Source: Agaribacillus sp965228415 (GTDB lineage: Bacteria > Bacteroidota > Bacteroidia > Cytophagales > Cyclobacteriaceae). Taken from it: DNA of 64,000 nucleotides. Below, piece after piece: positions 25,367-35,614 of the stretch. Numbering within the stretch: the first letter of the stretch is position 1; every line of letters begins with the position of its first letter. Location of the stretch: NCBI GenBank assembly GCA_965228415.1, contig OZ245814.1, positions 1,798,001 to 1,862,000 on the forward strand, read 5' to 3'. The notes beneath the pieces were generated by a model, which saw nothing but the letters and a program-made list of their open reading frames with translations, made no database searches and was not told the DNA's origin. A program made the position numbers and the translations under genes.

Positions 25367-27212
25367 CAACAGTAATGCCTTCTTGCTGTACTTCCTCCTG
25401 ATCAATCAGTTCATTTTCGTGGGGTAGATTTGATTCCGGCGTTTCCGAATACGGCACAGTTTGAGGAATAAAATCTTCTTCTGCCCCTGGTTTACTATAG
25501 TCATACGGCCATCGATAAACCGTTGGGATTTCACCAGGCCAGTTACCATGCCCGGGAACCCTTGGCGTTGTCCATTCCAAAGTATTTGATCTCCAAGGAT
25601 TTAAAGTTGCCTTCCTTCCCTTGAAAATGCTAAAGATAAAGTTAAATACGAAAATGAATTGCGAACCAAAAGTAATGATGGCCGCCGCACTTACAAACAT
25701 ATTTAAATCTGTAAATGAAGAGAAGGCATCAAAATTTGTAAAAGAATAATATCTTCTGGGGAATCCGGCAACACCAATGTAGTGCATCGGGAAAAACACC
25801 AGATAAACACCAACAAAGGTCAACCAGAAATGCACATATCCTAATTTATCATCCATCATACGGCCAAACATTTTAGGGAACCAGTGATAGATTCCAGCCA
25901 CCATACCAAAGAAGGAGGCACTGCCCATCACGATGTGAAAGTGTGCTACCACAAAATAGGTATCGTGTAACTGGATGTCGATGGCTGAATTACCTAAAAA
26001 GATTCCTGTCAGACCACCTGAGATAAACAGGGAAACCAGGCCAATCGAAAATAACATGCCCGGCGTAAATACGATATTGCCTCTCCACAACGTAGTCAGA
26101 TAGTTAAATACCTTTACTGCAGAGGGAACGGCAATAATTAATGTCAAAAACATGAATATCGAGCCCAGGAACGGGTTCATACCGGTCACAAACATGTGAT
26201 GCGCCCATACGACAAAGGACAGTATCGTAATCCCCAACAGTGAGCCCACCATGGCCCTGTAGCCAAAAATCGGTTTTCTGGAATTGGTAGATATGATCTC
26301 TGAAGTAATCCCCAGTGATGGTAAAATCACGATATATACCTCGGGGTGCCCTAAGAACCAGAACAAATGCTGAAACAGTAAGGCACTACCTCCGGTGTTA
26401 GGTAAAGCCTCTCCGGCAATATAGATATCCGATAAATAAAAGCTGGTACCGAAGCTTCTGTCAAATACCAGTAATAATGCTGCGGAAAAAAGGACTGGAA
26501 ATGAAAGCAATCCAATCACTGCTGTCAGGAAAAACGCCCAGATTGTCAATGGCAACCGGGCAAAAGACATACCTTTAGTACGCAGGTTAATAACTGTGGT
26601 AACATAATTGATACCGCCCAGCAATGAAGACACGATAAAGAAAACCATGGCTACCAGCCACAACGTCATCCCTCCCTGAGATCCCAGCATCGCGTCCGGC
26701 AATGCACTGAGTGGTGGATAAATAACCCAACCGCCTGAAGCCGGTCCGGTGGAGAGGAAAAGAGAAATAAACATGATCACACCGGAAAGGAAGAAGAACC
26801 AGTATGACAGCATATTCATAAATCCCGAAGCCATATCCCGCGCACCAATCTGGAGTGGGATCAAAAAGTTACTAAATGTTCCACTTAGCCCTGCCGTCAA
26901 TACAAAAAACACCATAATGGTGCCGTGCATAGTAACCAATGCCAGATAAAATTCAGGATCTATTTTACCTTCTGTCGTGATCCACTCTCCTAAAAGTGGC
27001 CTTAGCCATTCCAGATTCATATCGGGGAAACCCAATTGAAGGCGGAAAAGGATCGACATACCTCCCCCAATTATGGCCCAAAACATTCCTGTAAACAGAA
27101 ATTGTTTTGCTATGACCTTATGATCAAGGGAAAATATATACTTTGTGAAAAAGTTACCTTCGTGGTGATCATCATGGTGCTCGTCGTGATGAGCATTATT
27201 CGCGTCTGCCAT
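25350..27212 (-). CDS. ctaD: Cytochrome c oxidase subunit I
   Basis: The 620-residue catalytic subunit holds heme a, heme a3 and CuB. It has about 12 helices. Diagnostic pieces are MHGTIMVFFVL (heme a ligand His), WFLGHPEVYIVILPSLG (CuB His and cross-linked Tyr), WAHHMFVTGMNP (CuB His pair) and HDTYFVVAHFHIVMG (heme a3 and heme a His). The YIVILPS motif marks the A-type with the Glu-lacking or A1 D-channel details unresolved. The N-terminus is His-rich (six His in residues 8-17) before NFFTKYIFSLDH. It follows subunit II by 55 bases in the same operon. Confidence 0.96.
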   Translation of the reverse strand: MADANNAHHDEHHDDHHEGNFFTKYIFSLDHKVIAKQFLFTGMFWAIIGGGMSILFRLQLGFPDMNLEWLRPLLGEWITTEGKIDPEFYLALVTMHGTIMVFFVLTAGLSGTFSNFLIPLQIGARDMASGFMNMLSYWFFFLSGVIMFISLFLSTGPASGGWVIYPPLSALPDAMLGSQGGMTLWLVAMVFFIVSSLLGGINYVTTVINLRTKGMSFARLPLTIWAFFLTAVIGLLSFPVLFSAALLLVFDRSFGTSFYLSDIYIAGEALPNTGGSALLFQHLFWFLGHPEVYIVILPSLGITSEIISTNSRKPIFGYRAMVGSLLGITILSFVVWAHHMFVTGMNPFLGSIFMFLTLIIAVPSAVKVFNYLTTLWRGNIVFTPGMLFSIGLVSLFISGGLTGIFLGNSAIDIQLHDTYFVVAHFHIVMGSASFFGMVAGIYHWFPKMFGRMMDDKLGYVHFWLTFVGVYLVFFPMHYIGVAGFPRRYYSFTNFDAFSSFTDLNMFVSAAAIITFGSQFIFVFNFIFSIFKGRKATLNPWRSNTLEWTTPRVPGHGNWPGEIPTVYRWPYDYSKPGAEEDFIPQTVPYSETPESNLPHENELIDQEEVQQEGITVDEASE

Positions 27213-27267
27213 AGATCTTATATTTTTGAAACTTCCAGCTATTGGCTGTTTGGTTTTAATTTACTTA

Positions 27268-28368
27268 TTAATTGTTTTTATCACTTTCTATACCCGCAGA
27301 TATAACCGCCAGTTCTTTTAAATCAGCCGGTACCTTGGACAGGTAATCCTCGTGTGTTGACAACCAGGATTTCTGTTTCGCATACCATTCCTTGTATTCG
27401 GCCTCTTCCACTACTTCGATCAGCATTTTCATGGAAAAGTGTCCTCTTCCGCAGATCTCCGTACAGGCCAGCTCGTAATTAAAATTTTTCCACTTTGGCT
27501 CACCGGTATTCGGATCGATTTCCTGCCACACCGGATTGCCGCTATTATTCAAATCTTCCCTCATTTGTGCAGTAGTTTTGTTGGGAACAAACCAGAATCT
27601 TGTCGGCATCCCCGGTACTGCATCCATTTTTAATCTAAAGTGTGGTGCATACACACTGTGTAAAACATCCTTCGCCCGTATTTTAAATTCAACAGGTCTG
27701 TTTACTGGTAAATATATCTTCCTAGGAATAAAGTCATCAAAGGATGATTTATCAGAAAAATCTATACCAAGACTATTTTCATCGTCGATCTTGCGAAAAT
27801 CGAAAGCACCCAGTTGCTTGTCTTTACCTGGATACCTCGCCGACCACTGAAATTGCTGTCCCACAATCTCAACAACCTCTGCACCTTCGGGAGCCTTGTC
27901 AGTAATATCAGACCAGGCCTTCCACCCACTAAATACCAGTCCTGTCAGCACAATGGCAGGAATGACCGTCCAGTAAATTTCCAGCTTGTTATTTTCGGGA
28001 TAGTAGTGAGCCTTGGCATTTTTCTTATACTGATATTTGTAAGAGAACCAGAATAGCAGAATATGAGTGATGATAAATACAATCCCGGTTACCACAGTCG
28101 AAATCCAGAATAAATTATCAGTCACGATACCATGATCCGAAGCAACAGGAAGCTTGTACTCGTTTTGTCTTGCAATGGAATACCAAAAGAATAATGCGCA
28201 TGCACCAATCAGAAATACCATCATCAGGATTGCATTAACCCTATTGCTGGTTGATGCTCTTCTCTGCGCCTCTGTCTTCATCACATCGGCCAGGGAGTTA
28301 ATCCTGAATAGCAGCAGCAACAGAACTACAAGTAGTACAAGGCCGGCAATTATCGCAAATGTTAACAT
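27268..28368 (-). CDS. ctaC: Cytochrome c oxidase subunit II
   Basis: The protein has 366 residues. Four predicted membrane helices at the N-terminus (about 2-20, 45-63, 85-110, 130-150) are more than the usual two. The periplasmic cupredoxin domain follows, with LHSVYAPHFRLKMDAVPGM and the CuA motif CTEICGRGHFSM, whose Cys, Cys, His and Met bind the dinuclear copper. There is no CxxCH, so no fused cytochrome c; electrons must come from ActA/ActE or a separate carrier. It lies between actF and ctaD, which supports a physical ACIII-oxidase supercomplex. Confidence 0.94.
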   Translation of the reverse strand: MLTFAIIAGLVLLVVLLLLLFRINSLADVMKTEAQRRASTSNRVNAILMMVFLIGACALFFWYSIARQNEYKLPVASDHGIVTDNLFWISTVVTGIVFIITHILLFWFSYKYQYKKNAKAHYYPENNKLEIYWTVIPAIVLTGLVFSGWKAWSDITDKAPEGAEVVEIVGQQFQWSARYPGKDKQLGAFDFRKIDDENSLGIDFSDKSSFDDFIPRKIYLPVNRPVEFKIRAKDVLHSVYAPHFRLKMDAVPGMPTRFWFVPNKTTAQMREDLNNSGNPVWQEIDPNTGEPKWKNFNYELACTEICGRGHFSMKMLIEVVEEAEYKEWYAKQKSWLSTHEDYLSKVPADLKELAVISAGIESDKNN

Positions 28369-28406
28369 ATATTCTTAATTTATAAAGTCTGTTCTTTGAT
28401 CTATTA

Positions 28407-29723
28407 TTAAATATGGTGATGCAAGCTTTCTTCCATCATCGGATGGTTTTTGGCAACCAACGGCGTCTTTGCCAATTGGGAAAATATTACAAATATGAAG
28501 ATACTGGCAAACACGACCAATAATCCTAATTCAAGGAAACCAAACCCTCCGTTTTCTTTCATAACTCCCGGTGTTACCATTAGGTAAAAATCCAGCCAGT
28601 GGCCGAAAATAATGATGATACAAACCAGCTTCAAGAATATAGCGTGGCGCTTTGCATCTCTTGTCATTAATAACAAAAAGGGAAGGAAGAAGTTTAGTAT
28701 CAAATTGATAAAAAATACCGGTCGATATTGGGCGCTACTCATCCTTTCTACAAAGTAAATTGATTCTTCGGGAATGTTGGCATAATAGATAAGCATGAAC
28801 TGAGAGAACCAAATGTACGTCCAGAAAATACTAAAGGCCCAAATGAATTTTCCCAGGTCGTGCAGGTGGTTGGAATTAACCATTTTCAGGTATCCCCGTC
28901 CTTTAAGAAATAATATCAATAAGGTAATAGAGGCCAATCCGGCTACCCACCAGCTGGCGAATACATACCATCCAAACATGGTACTAAACCAATGTGTATC
29001 TATTGACATCACCCAATCCCAGGCGGCCATTGATGAGGAGACGGCAAAAAATACGATGAAAATTGCTGATAGTTTAACCATTTTCCTCCAATACTGGTCC
29101 CCACCGTGAATGTCTTCCAGTAAAGACTGTTTTCTGATTGCCAGGAACATCATGAACCACACCGCAAAAAACCCGACCATTCTCCCGAGATAAAAGGGTA
29201 CTCCTAAATACCATGTTTTACCTGCGATAATATGGTCATAATCAGGATTAGGAGAACCATCTTCGAGAAATTCATTATAAAGATAGCTATGTGTCCAGTG
29301 AAAAATATCGTGTCCGGCCCAAAAGAATAGCACCAACATTAATCCTCCGGCGATAGGCAACCAATAGCCAAAAGGCTCTGCCACTCTTTTGATTGGAGCA
29401 GACCAACCTGCCTGGGCTACATATTGAATGGCTACAAAGAAGACCCCGATTAAACCCAGGCCTGCGAAAAATACATTATTGATCCATAAATTGGCTTTTA
29501 CGCGTTTTAGCCATACGGCGCCATGCTCCTCGTGATCTCCCGTGTCATGCCCTGCCGCATCAGCCACGTGTTCAGTGGCATGCGCTCCAGCGTGTTCTTC
29601 ACCATGGTGTCCGCCGGTATTGACCAGGATGATACCCAGGACAACGGCAATGATTCCAACGATCAGGAAGATGCCCAATTTCTTTTTAAGATCTCCGGTA
29701 AATTCAAATTTTTCGTCTGTCAT
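28407..29723 (-). CDS. actF: Alternative complex III subunit ActF (NrfD-like)
   Basis: The 438-residue membrane protein has about ten helices and is homologous to ActC/NrfD-type quinol-binding subunits. Visible are KANLWINNVFFAGLGL, the WAGHDIFHWTHSYLYNEF region and SMAAWDWVMSIDTHWFSTMFG. In known ACIII structures ActF is a membrane subunit beside ActC without bound metal. A distinctive loop (residues 39-67) after the first helix contains eight His. It is followed by ctaC after 38 bases and preceded by actE. Confidence 0.92.
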   Translation of the reverse strand: MTDEKFEFTGDLKKKLGIFLIVGIIAVVLGIILVNTGGHHGEEHAGAHATEHVADAAGHDTGDHEEHGAVWLKRVKANLWINNVFFAGLGLIGVFFVAIQYVAQAGWSAPIKRVAEPFGYWLPIAGGLMLVLFFWAGHDIFHWTHSYLYNEFLEDGSPNPDYDHIIAGKTWYLGVPFYLGRMVGFFAVWFMMFLAIRKQSLLEDIHGGDQYWRKMVKLSAIFIVFFAVSSSMAAWDWVMSIDTHWFSTMFGWYVFASWWVAGLASITLLILFLKGRGYLKMVNSNHLHDLGKFIWAFSIFWTYIWFSQFMLIYYANIPEESIYFVERMSSAQYRPVFFINLILNFFLPFLLLMTRDAKRHAIFLKLVCIIIIFGHWLDFYLMVTPGVMKENGGFGFLELGLLVVFASIFIFVIFSQLAKTPLVAKNHPMMEESLHHHI

Positions 29724-29772
29724 TGTATTTATTTTTGATGGCCCAGGGCCTCAATTAAAATCTTTTAAAAGG

Positions 29773-30420
29773 TTACTGATTTTGCAATTTTTGAACGTAC
29801 CGCACAATCTTCCAACGCTCTTCTATATTCAACTGCGACCCATGTGCACCCATCCTTCTAATACCATGTGTGATCACGTGGAAAATATGTCCCTCGCTAT
29901 AATCTTTTACCGGTCTGGAAGTATAGGAGGGTACACCCTGATAAACTTTGCCCACTTTTCCATCTCCCTTTCCATTTGCACCATGACAATGGCCACAAAA
30001 CTTATCGTACAGCACTTTTCCATCTGCTATAACAGCTTGTGTGGAATCCAATGGATTCTTCAGATTGGCGGCTGCCCAGGAGATACTGTCCTTAGGTACC
30101 CGATAGGGCAAAAATCCTTTTTTACTTCTTCTTACCGTATTAGGCACGGGCTCCCTCATATTCATGCTGTCGGGGTTGATAGGGTTTGAGCTAAAATACT
30201 CTCCTTCGCCATTATCCAAAGAACTGACCCAATTTCCTGCATCTACATCCTTAATTTGTTTTAGGGGTTCGTAGGGTACGGCATGGTACATATTAGGAGA
30301 ATACTCATTACCCGGATCATTAACACCGGCCCCGCACGAGGTGAGAAGTGCTATTCCAACCAGACCTACAATAAAATGTAACCTATTATATATAAACATG
30401 CTTGTTAATTTTAAGCTCAT
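29773..30420 (-). CDS. actE: Alternative complex III monoheme cytochrome c ActE
   Basis: The protein has 215 residues. A signal ending VGIALLTSCGAG gives a lipobox with Cys29 as the lipid anchor. One heme site, FCGHCHGANGKGDGK, is followed by a Met-containing segment HGIRRMGAHGSQL as the likely axial ligand. It is a periplasmic, membrane-anchored cytochrome that passes electrons from ActA towards the oxidase. The ATG follows directly on the actD stop with no gap, supporting this start, although a start at residue 8 is possible. Confidence 0.92.
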   Translation of the reverse strand: MSLKLTSMFIYNRLHFIVGLVGIALLTSCGAGVNDPGNEYSPNMYHAVPYEPLKQIKDVDAGNWVSSLDNGEGEYFSSNPINPDSMNMREPVPNTVRRSKKGFLPYRVPKDSISWAAANLKNPLDSTQAVIADGKVLYDKFCGHCHGANGKGDGKVGKVYQGVPSYTSRPVKDYSEGHIFHVITHGIRRMGAHGSQLNIEERWKIVRYVQKLQNQ

Positions 30421-30948
30421 TTAATCAAAATTTTTAGTATTCACCTCTGAAGCGCCGGACTGATTCAGTATGCCGGTGATCTCTTCAGAGGAAAGATGAT
30501 TTTTTGCCAGGTCAATAGCCATTACATGCTTATCATCCGTACTTCTGATATCGAAAATTTTAGGTTTCCCGTAAGGTTTTAAATTACTGACGACGAAAAA
30601 AGTGCCAACCATTCCAAAGGCTGATAACAGTACCGTCATTTCAAAGGTAACAGGGATAAAGGTTGGCAAAGGCGCAAAATCTTTACCACCAATGTTCATG
30701 GGCCAATCGAATCCCATCATGTAAAACATCATGGTTAAGGCCAGTGTGGTACCGGTTAAACCAAACAAGAAAGCAGCAATTGGCAACCGTGATCTTCGGT
30801 ACCCCAGGGCGTCTTCCAGTCCATGCACCGGGAAAGGTGTAAATACTTCATGGATTTTTACGCCACTTTCTCTAACCTGCTTAACGGCATTTAGCATGAC
30901 ATCCTCGTCATCGTAAATACCAACTAAATAATTTTTACCGCTTTCCAT
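30421..30948 (-). CDS. actD: Alternative complex III subunit ActD (DUF3341)
   Basis: The protein has 175 residues. A ferredoxin-like N-terminal domain (LVGIYDDEDVMLNAVKQVRE, HEVFTPFPVHGLEDALGY) is followed by two membrane helices (about 58-78 and 100-122) and a cytoplasmic tail. This is the DUF3341 pattern of ActD, a peripheral stabilising subunit of ACIII with no cofactor. Start and stop abut actC and actE without any spacing, so the three are translated in series. Confidence 0.93.
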   Translation of the reverse strand: MESGKNYLVGIYDDEDVMLNAVKQVRESGVKIHEVFTPFPVHGLEDALGYRRSRLPIAAFLFGLTGTTLALTMMFYMMGFDWPMNIGGKDFAPLPTFIPVTFEMTVLLSAFGMVGTFFVVSNLKPYGKPKIFDIRSTDDKHVMAIDLAKNHLSSEEITGILNQSGASEVNTKNFD

Positions 30949-32364
30949 TTAATTATTTTCTAGGTCTTGAACTTCTTGCATTTCATTGATTGTCTCTCCT
31001 TTTTTAAGTTTGAGAGAATCAGATTTTAAAATAGACTTCACCTCTGCAAGGTTGATCACCGGGAAGAACTTCGCAAACAGGAAGAAAGCTGTGAAAAACA
31101 ATCCAAAAGTAAAAAGGTAAACCCCTATGTCATAAAATGTAGGCGTAAACATAGCCCAGCTTGAAGGAATATAATCCCTGTGCAGCGAGGTAACAATAAT
31201 CACGAACCTTTCAAACCACATGCCTATGTTCACCACAATTGAAAGTATAAATGTAGCAGCCAGGTTTGTTCTGATTTTCTTAATCCAAAATAACTGTGGC
31301 GAAATCACATTGCAGGTCATCATTGACCAGTATGCCCACCAGTAAGGTCCTGTCATCCTGTTAATAAATGCATATTCCTCATATTCCACACCGGAATAAA
31401 AGGCAATTACAAATTCCGTGATATAGGCTATTCCCACAATAGAGCCGGTGACCATGATAATGATGTTCATCAGTTCTATGTGGTTTATGGTGATATAATG
31501 CTCCAGCTTGTATACTTTTCTTGTGACCAGCAGCAATGTCTGCACCATGGCAAATCCTGAAAATATCGCTCCAGCCACAAAATAGGGTGGGAAAATAGTA
31601 GTGTGCCATCCCGGAATTACCGAGGTGGCAAAGTCAAAAGATACGATTGTATGTACTGAAAGTACCAGCGGTGTGGCTAATCCTGCCAAAATCAAGGCTA
31701 CTGACTCATATCGCATCCAGGTTTTGGCGGCGCCATCCCAACCAAAGCTTAAAGCACCGTAAATTGCCTTTGATATTTTGTTTTGAGCTCTGTCTCTGAT
31801 GGTGGCAAAATCCGGGATCAAACCAATGTACCAAAATACCAGTGACACCGAAAAGTAAGTACTGATGGCAAACACGTCCCACAAAAGTGGTGAGTTAAAA
31901 TTCACCCACAGTGATCCGAAGGTATTTGGAAGGGGAAGTGCCCAGTAAAAACCTAACCACAATCTTCCCATATGTACCAGGGGAAATTGCGCAGCACAGA
32001 TAACGGCAAAAATAGTCATCGCCTCTGCCGCCCGGTTAATTGACATTCTCCACTTTTGCCTGAACAGCAACAAAATAGCGGAAATCAATGTACCGGCGTG
32101 ACCAATACCTACCCACCAGACGAAGTTGGTAATATCCCAGGCCCAGCCGACGGTTTTGTTCAGCCCCCACATACCTATTCCATGCCACAATGTCATAATC
32201 AACGCATACCCGCCAACAGCAAGTGCTCCAAGAGAGATAGCCATGGCTGTGAACCACAATTTGGAGGGCTTCCCTTCTACCTGGCGACAAATATCTTCGG
32301 TAACATCATGGGCGGTTTTTCCGCCGGTTATCAAAGGTTTACGAACAGATGCAGTAACGCTCAT
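30949..32364 (-). CDS. actC: Alternative complex III quinol-oxidising subunit ActC (NrfD family)
   Basis: The 471-residue NrfD/PsrC-type membrane protein has about ten helices. Motifs include GINKTVGWAWDITNFVWWVGIGHAGT (seen as NFVWWVGIGHAGT after the second helix), FRQKWRMSINRAAEAMTIF, and IVSFDFATSVIPGWHTTIFPPYFVAGAIFSG broken over helix 6-7. The conserved acidic and His residues in these regions line the quinol site in known ACIII. It forms the quinol pocket beneath ActB and follows actB after 33 bases. Confidence 0.94.
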   Translation of the reverse strand: MSVTASVRKPLITGGKTAHDVTEDICRQVEGKPSKLWFTAMAISLGALAVGGYALIMTLWHGIGMWGLNKTVGWAWDITNFVWWVGIGHAGTLISAILLLFRQKWRMSINRAAEAMTIFAVICAAQFPLVHMGRLWLGFYWALPLPNTFGSLWVNFNSPLLWDVFAISTYFSVSLVFWYIGLIPDFATIRDRAQNKISKAIYGALSFGWDGAAKTWMRYESVALILAGLATPLVLSVHTIVSFDFATSVIPGWHTTIFPPYFVAGAIFSGFAMVQTLLLVTRKVYKLEHYITINHIELMNIIIMVTGSIVGIAYITEFVIAFYSGVEYEEYAFINRMTGPYWWAYWSMMTCNVISPQLFWIKKIRTNLAATFILSIVVNIGMWFERFVIIVTSLHRDYIPSSWAMFTPTFYDIGVYLFTFGLFFTAFFLFAKFFPVINLAEVKSILKSDSLKLKKGETINEMQEVQDLENN

Positions 32365-32397
32365 ATAATTTTCTTTTGTACTTGTTATTACTATTCA

Positions 32398-35300
32398 TTA
32401 AGCTTCTTCACTCCCCAAATCCTTATTCCGGATTTTTGTTAAGTAGAAGACATTGGGGTTCACGTTTAATTCTTCCAATACGTGGTAAGCCCGTGGTTCG
32501 CCCACTTCTACATTTGCCTTATCCTTTTCTTTGATTTTAAGTGCTTTGGAGATTCGGCTATTTGGATCATTCATGTCCCCAAACAATAGGGCATCTGCCG
32601 GACAGGCGCTAGCGCAAGCTGTGGTAATTTCACCATCAGCAGGTCTTCTGTTTTCTTTCCTGGCTTCCAGTTTGCCCGCCTGAATTCTTTGTACACACAG
32701 GGAACATTTTTCCATAACACCTCTCGATCTAACCGTTACATCCGGATTCAATACCATTTTACCCAGATTGGAATTCATAGATGGGTTGGCATCGGCAAAT
32801 TGATCGTTGTCATGGTATTTAAACCAATTGAATCTTCTTACTTTATAAGGACAGTTGTTGGCACAATATCTTGTACCGATACAACGGTTATAAGTCATCT
32901 GGTTCAGCCCTTCGGAGCTATGTGTTGTAGCTGCCACCGGGCAAACAGTTTCACAGGGAGCGTTGTTACAGTGTTGACACATCATTGGCTGGAAAACTAC
33001 CTCCGGATTATCCGAAGCATCTTCCATGACACGCAGCTTCTTAATTTGGCCTAACCCCTCTTCCGGCTTATTGCTGGTGTAATAGCGGTCAATACGAATC
33101 CAGTGCATTTCTCTTCTGTTCAACACTTCCTGCTTGCCCACAACCGGTACGTTATTCTCCGCCTGACATGAAACAGTACAGGCGCTACATCCGGTACAGG
33201 AATTCATGTCGACTATTAATCCCCAATGATGGTTATTATACTCGTGGCCTTTCCATAAACTAATGGCACCGGGCGCTTTAAATCCTTCACTTGTCGCAAT
33301 TTTTGGATAAACCCTGCCTGCAGCCGGATCTTTTTTATAGGCCGGCAGTGTAGACTCCTGTATGATGCTGCGACCCATGATCGTTTGATGGGTCTGAGTT
33401 CTGGCAATTTTAGCCTTTTCAGCATCAACGGCAATGCTAACATCACCATGCACTGAATAATTTGCCACGCCGCCTTTCATACTGGCGAGTGGATAGGCAT
33501 TGGCTCCAACATTATCCGCTACTTTTCCAGCTTTACTTCTTCCATATCCCAAAGCCAATCCGATAGTACCTCTGGCCTGACCGGGCTGAATGAGCACCGG
33601 CGCTTTTACCGTATGGCCACCGGCAGTAAGGCTGGCATAACTAGTATCTCCCTCCGGGGACATGGCTACGCCAATTGCCTCGGCATCAGCCTGCGACATG
33701 GTAAAATAGTTGTCCCAGGTAGCTTTACTGATAGGGTCTGGCATTTCCTGTAACCAGGGGTTGTTAGCCTGAGAACCATCGCCCAACCCAACTTTTTGAT
33801 ACAATACCAGTTCGTAACCGCTGTTATCAGCTTTATAATTTTTTCCTATCGCAGCAAATGCTCCGCTTAAATCACTATTACCTTCGGGTGCTTCTTCCAC
33901 GCTGTCTTCCGATACCTCATCTACTGCTGTTTTTTCATGTTTGTAAACACCATCATGGAGCAGTTTATCCCAAAACGTCTGGAAACCTAAAGCGGTATCA
34001 TCCCCCTGATAGAAGGTGGTTTTCCAATTGTCTTGCAAATAATCAAAGTATGTTTGGGAACTGCCTGCCCATGCTAACAGGGTTTCCTGTACCTGCCTGG
34101 TATCAAACAATGGTCTGATCACCGGTTGGGCCAGGCTGTAATGACCTGATTTAGGTTCAGCATCATTCCAGGATTCGAGATAATGATTATCAGGCGCCAC
34201 GACGTCACACAATGTGGCTGTTTCATCCATCCTGTCGGTGGTAGATACTTTTAATTTGATTTTCTCCAGGCCCGAAGCAATTTCGCTACCCTGAGGATGG
34301 TTATATACCGGATTGGCATTCAAAAAGATAACAGCACCTATCCGGCCGCCTTTCAAGTCATTGATAAAACCTGCCATCTGACGATCACTGCCCTGCCTGA
34401 AGTTGACGGGATTCTCGATGTCAATGGTCTTTCCGTAATTCCCGAGCAAATCATTTATTTTGGCGATAACCGTTTGAACATCCGGATCGTTAGATCCGCC
34501 AACCACTAATGATCTGCCCCGTTTAGCCCACAACTCGCTGGCAGCTTTTTCAATGAACTTTATGTCCACCTTAGCAGTGTTATACCCGGGAGCTCCGGCT
34601 TTTTTGGCAATGGCATTATACAATGCGGCAACAGCTAACCCTTCCTGAGAGGGTTTTAACATGCTGCGATAATCTGCGTTGGCACCAGTCAGTGATAAAT
34701 TAGCTTCAAAATGATAATGACGAGACATAGTCTTTTTGCCATTATTCAATTTTCTTGTCTGACTATACTGTTTTGTAAATTCAATGGGCGAAATCCAGGT
34801 TCCTAAGAAGTCAGCAGCAAAACTGACAATAACTTCGGCCTTGCTAAAATCAAGTGAAGGTACCACTGCCTGTCCGAACAGGTTTTGGTGGGCAGACTTC
34901 AATCCTTCAGCAGAGTAAGTATCATAAACTACATGCTCGGTATTAGGGAATTTTGCCTGGAAGTCAGCGATAACAGCCTTTGTTGTAGGGCTTAAAATCG
35001 TATTACTTACCAGACAGATTTTATCTCCTGAAGTGCTGATAGACCTTAATTTACCTTTGATGTCTTTATCTACTTCCTCCCACGACGAGGCCTTGCCATT
35101 TAAAAGAGGCTTTTTTAACCTTGCTTCATCATATAAAGACAGTACAGAAGCTTCTACCTGAGCAGAAACGCCACCTCGTGTAATCGGAGATAGCGCGTTA
35201 CCCTCTATTTTAATAGGGCGTCCTTCTCTTGTTTTTACAACGACGCTACAATAGTCGCCACCATTGACGTAAGTCGATGCGTAATAATTAGCTAAACCAG

Positions 35301-35562
35301 GATCTACATCCACCGGCTTATTCAAATATGGAATGGCCTTTCTCACCGGGGCCTCACAGGCTGCCAAAGAAGCGGCGGCAACGCCAAATCCCATTAATTT
35401 GAGAAAATCTCTGCGGCTGCTACCCTCACTCTCATCAAACCCACCTTTTTGGAGATTAACCGGTAAGTATTCGGGAAACTCTTTTTGCGCATATTTCTTG
35501 AAGCTTTCATCCTGCGCAAGCTCCTCCAAACCTTTCCAATACGTTTTTTTAGAATCCTTCAT
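32398..35562 (-). CDS. actB: Alternative complex III iron-sulfur protein ActB
   Basis: The protein has 1054 residues and fuses a molybdopterin-oxidoreductase-like N-terminal part (cofactor lost in ACIII) with an iron-sulfur subunit. A twin-arginine motif SSRRDFLKLMGFG at about 48-60 directs Tat export; a Cys in LAACEAP could be lipidated. The Fe-S half (about 785-1000) shows CTGCSACTVSC, CQHCNNAPCETVCP, CIGTRYCANNCP and CSLCVQR with CASACP, which is four clusters (three 4Fe-4S and one 3Fe-4S in known ACIII). It relays quinol electrons from ActC to the ActA hemes. Confidence 0.95.
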   Translation of the reverse strand: MKDSKKTYWKGLEELAQDESFKKYAQKEFPEYLPVNLQKGGFDESEGSSRRDFLKLMGFGVAAASLAACEAPVRKAIPYLNKPVDVDPGLANYYASTYVNGGDYCSVVVKTREGRPIKIEGNALSPITRGGVSAQVEASVLSLYDEARLKKPLLNGKASSWEEVDKDIKGKLRSISTSGDKICLVSNTILSPTTKAVIADFQAKFPNTEHVVYDTYSAEGLKSAHQNLFGQAVVPSLDFSKAEVIVSFAADFLGTWISPIEFTKQYSQTRKLNNGKKTMSRHYHFEANLSLTGANADYRSMLKPSQEGLAVAALYNAIAKKAGAPGYNTAKVDIKFIEKAASELWAKRGRSLVVGGSNDPDVQTVIAKINDLLGNYGKTIDIENPVNFRQGSDRQMAGFINDLKGGRIGAVIFLNANPVYNHPQGSEIASGLEKIKLKVSTTDRMDETATLCDVVAPDNHYLESWNDAEPKSGHYSLAQPVIRPLFDTRQVQETLLAWAGSSQTYFDYLQDNWKTTFYQGDDTALGFQTFWDKLLHDGVYKHEKTAVDEVSEDSVEEAPEGNSDLSGAFAAIGKNYKADNSGYELVLYQKVGLGDGSQANNPWLQEMPDPISKATWDNYFTMSQADAEAIGVAMSPEGDTSYASLTAGGHTVKAPVLIQPGQARGTIGLALGYGRSKAGKVADNVGANAYPLASMKGGVANYSVHGDVSIAVDAEKAKIARTQTHQTIMGRSIIQESTLPAYKKDPAAGRVYPKIATSEGFKAPGAISLWKGHEYNNHHWGLIVDMNSCTGCSACTVSCQAENNVPVVGKQEVLNRREMHWIRIDRYYTSNKPEEGLGQIKKLRVMEDASDNPEVVFQPMMCQHCNNAPCETVCPVAATTHSSEGLNQMTYNRCIGTRYCANNCPYKVRRFNWFKYHDNDQFADANPSMNSNLGKMVLNPDVTVRSRGVMEKCSLCVQRIQAGKLEARKENRRPADGEITTACASACPADALLFGDMNDPNSRISKALKIKEKDKANVEVGEPRAYHVLEELNVNPNVFYLTKIRNKDLGSEEA

Positions 35563-35614
35563 ATGATCTATATATGGAAGTCAAATTATTCGATTGTAAA
35601 ATTTAGACAAATAT

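Noticed and set aside
32398..35562. ActB considered as a functional molybdopterin oxidoreductase
   Set aside because: The gene order, the fused ferredoxin half and the act neighbours identify ACIII, in which the Mo-binding half has lost its cofactor.
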